Assembly: GCA_016795545.1 (NCBI GenBank)
Contig: JAEUGX010000092.1
Span: forward strand, 78,870 to 142,869
Source of the DNA: Opitutaceae bacterium
GTDB taxonomy: Bacteria > Verrucomicrobiota > Verrucomicrobiia > Opitutales > Opitutaceae
DNA length: 64,000 nt
Reading direction: 5' to 3'
In this document: one piece after another, positions 63,429 through 64,000 of the stretch
Position numbering within the stretch: the stretch's first letter is position 1
How the letters are laid out: each line of letters begins with the position of its first letter
Notes under the pieces: model-generated
What the model saw: only the letters and a program-made list of their open reading frames with translations
Database searches by the model: none
What the model was told of the DNA's origin: nothing
Translations under genes and position numbers: made by a program

Positions 63429-63812
63429 ATGACCGCCCCTCTCGAACTGCCTGGGTTGAAGGTGGAGTTGGACAAGCTCGTATACCGTCACGGTGGCGAA
63501 CAACTGCCGCCCGACCGCCCGCACGCGTTCATCTACTACCTGACCATCCGGAACGAGTCCGACCGCACGGTCACCCTGCTCGGCCGCAAATGGGTCATCG
63601 AGAACGCCGACGGCACCCGCCTTGTCGTCGAGGGTGACAAGATCGTCGGCGAGACCCCCACCCTCGCCCCGGGAGGCCACTTCTCGTACAACAGCTACCA
63701 CGTGGCCAGCTGCGACGGCCGGGTCGAGGGCAGCTTCCATGGCCTGGACGAGGACGGCGCCCGGATTTTCGTGCGGATCCCGGCGTTTGACATGGTGATT
63801 CCGTCGGCCTGA
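63429..63812 (+). CDS. apaG: ApaG-domain protein
   Basis: A 127-residue protein with a single ApaG fold: [31 protein letters not shown], the [17 protein letters not shown] and the FSYNSYHV segment, all typical. ApaG is linked to Co2+ resistance and to Ap4A metabolism, but its biochemical role is not settled. I chose ATG 63429 because family proteins are about 125 residues; a GTG at 63390 would add 13 unrelated residues. It is divergent from purH and followed 12 bp later by an MBL-fold gene. Confidence 0.9.
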   Translation: MTAPLELPGLKVELDKLVYRHGGEQLPPDRPHAFIYYLTIRNESDRTVTLLGRKWVIENADGTRLVVEGDKIVGETPTLAPGGHFSYNSYHVASCDGRVEGSFHGLDEDGARIFVRIPAFDMVIPSA

Positions 63813-63824
63813 CTCCCCCACTTG

Positions 63825-64000
63825 ATGAAGCTCATCGACCTCAACAGCGACGGCGGCATCGGCGCGAATTCGCTCTACGTCCAGCTCGGCGACTTCCACC
63901 TGGTCATCGACAGCGGCCTGCACCCCAAGAAGGTCGGTCGCCTCGCCGCGCCCAACCTGCGGCCGCTGCAGGGGGTGAAGCTCGACCTCATCATCGTCAC
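63825..64000 (+). CDS. MBL-fold metallohydrolase (partial, N-terminal 58 residues)
   Basis: The frame starts with ATG at 63825 and runs off the window end. The visible part begins with a short strand ([20 protein letters not shown]), then [11 protein letters not shown] and KLDLIIVT, the entry of a metallo-beta-lactamase fold; the HxHxDH metal motif would follow just past the edge. The N-terminal spacing resembles the RNA-processing exonuclease (beta-CASP) group but the evidence is short. It lies 12 bp after apaG. Confidence 0.75.
   Translation, partial: MKLIDLNSDGGIGANSLYVQLGDFHLVIDSGLHPKKVGRLAAPNLRPLQGVKLDLIIV

Overview
This is a GC-rich, gene-dense bacterial chromosome segment. Its content (monomeric NADP isocitrate dehydrogenase, two adjacent DUF5069-type proteins, a Gram-negative envelope with a Pal/OmpA-type lipoprotein and a TonB-like protein, sigma-54, a demethylmenaquinone-type MenG, Ole-type hydrocarbon enzymes) fits Verrucomicrobiota, most likely Opitutaceae or a relative. 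That placement is inferred from gene families remembered, not from a phylogeny. I see no insertion sequence, prophage, CRISPR array or plasmid gene. Most of the window looks like core genome.

Layout. 1-4.3 kb: a partial amidase diverges from a NitT/TauT-type ABC importer (ATPase, permease, NMT1/THI5-like lipoprotein) and a RidA-type protein. 4.3-9.5 kb: argA, an anchored protein, then proS-clpS-DUF2017-like in overlapping order, followed by a strong 6S RNA candidate with its own promoter. 9.6-13.3 kb: a family B DNA polymerase butted against a GT-C-like membrane protein. 13.5-18 kb: a two-subunit molybdenum hydroxylase, two DUF5069-type genes, and a TonB-like protein behind a textbook sigma-54 promoter. 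18-24.7 kb: icd, a triple-repeat surface protein, a YqhA-type protein, eno with terminator, and a ten-repeat ankyrin protein. 24.8-28.2 kb: two receiver-only regulators facing an operon of Ser/Thr kinase and rpoN.

28.3-35.7 kb: an ErpA-type Fe-S protein, menG, HU, hisS, a hydrolase, and the chain kbl-cdd-M13 peptidase. 35.7-37.1 kb: a SatD-type protein plus a membrane partner behind twin palindromic operators, placed exactly between kbl and tdh. 37.2-40.6 kb: tdh, a short mgtE, and an ogt-alkA alkylation-repair pair. 40.7-43.0 kb: dgt and an SPFH protein with a small membrane partner. 43.1-47.8 kb: a lipid or hydrocarbon cluster (CrtI/CrtISO-like oxidoreductase, FabZ-like, FabI-like, OleA-like, OleB-like) without oleC or oleD. 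47.9-54 kb: fabD-lepA-lepB, and pilT with a proline-rich exported protein. 54.1-64 kb: dapA-dapB-ruvA, an ECF sigma/anti-sigma pair, tRNA-Lys, a LuxR-type regulator, a Pal-like lipoprotein, M20 and M48 peptidases, purH, apaG and the start of an MBL-fold enzyme.

The two most interesting units are the OleA/OleB-centred cluster, which appears to build a fatty-acid-derived product by an incomplete or altered Ole route, and the SatD/membrane-protein module with its duplicated GAACC-N5-GGTTC operator. Sigma-54 control also links several parts: rpoN is present, co-oriented behind a kinase, and at least one perfect -24/-12 promoter lies in the window.
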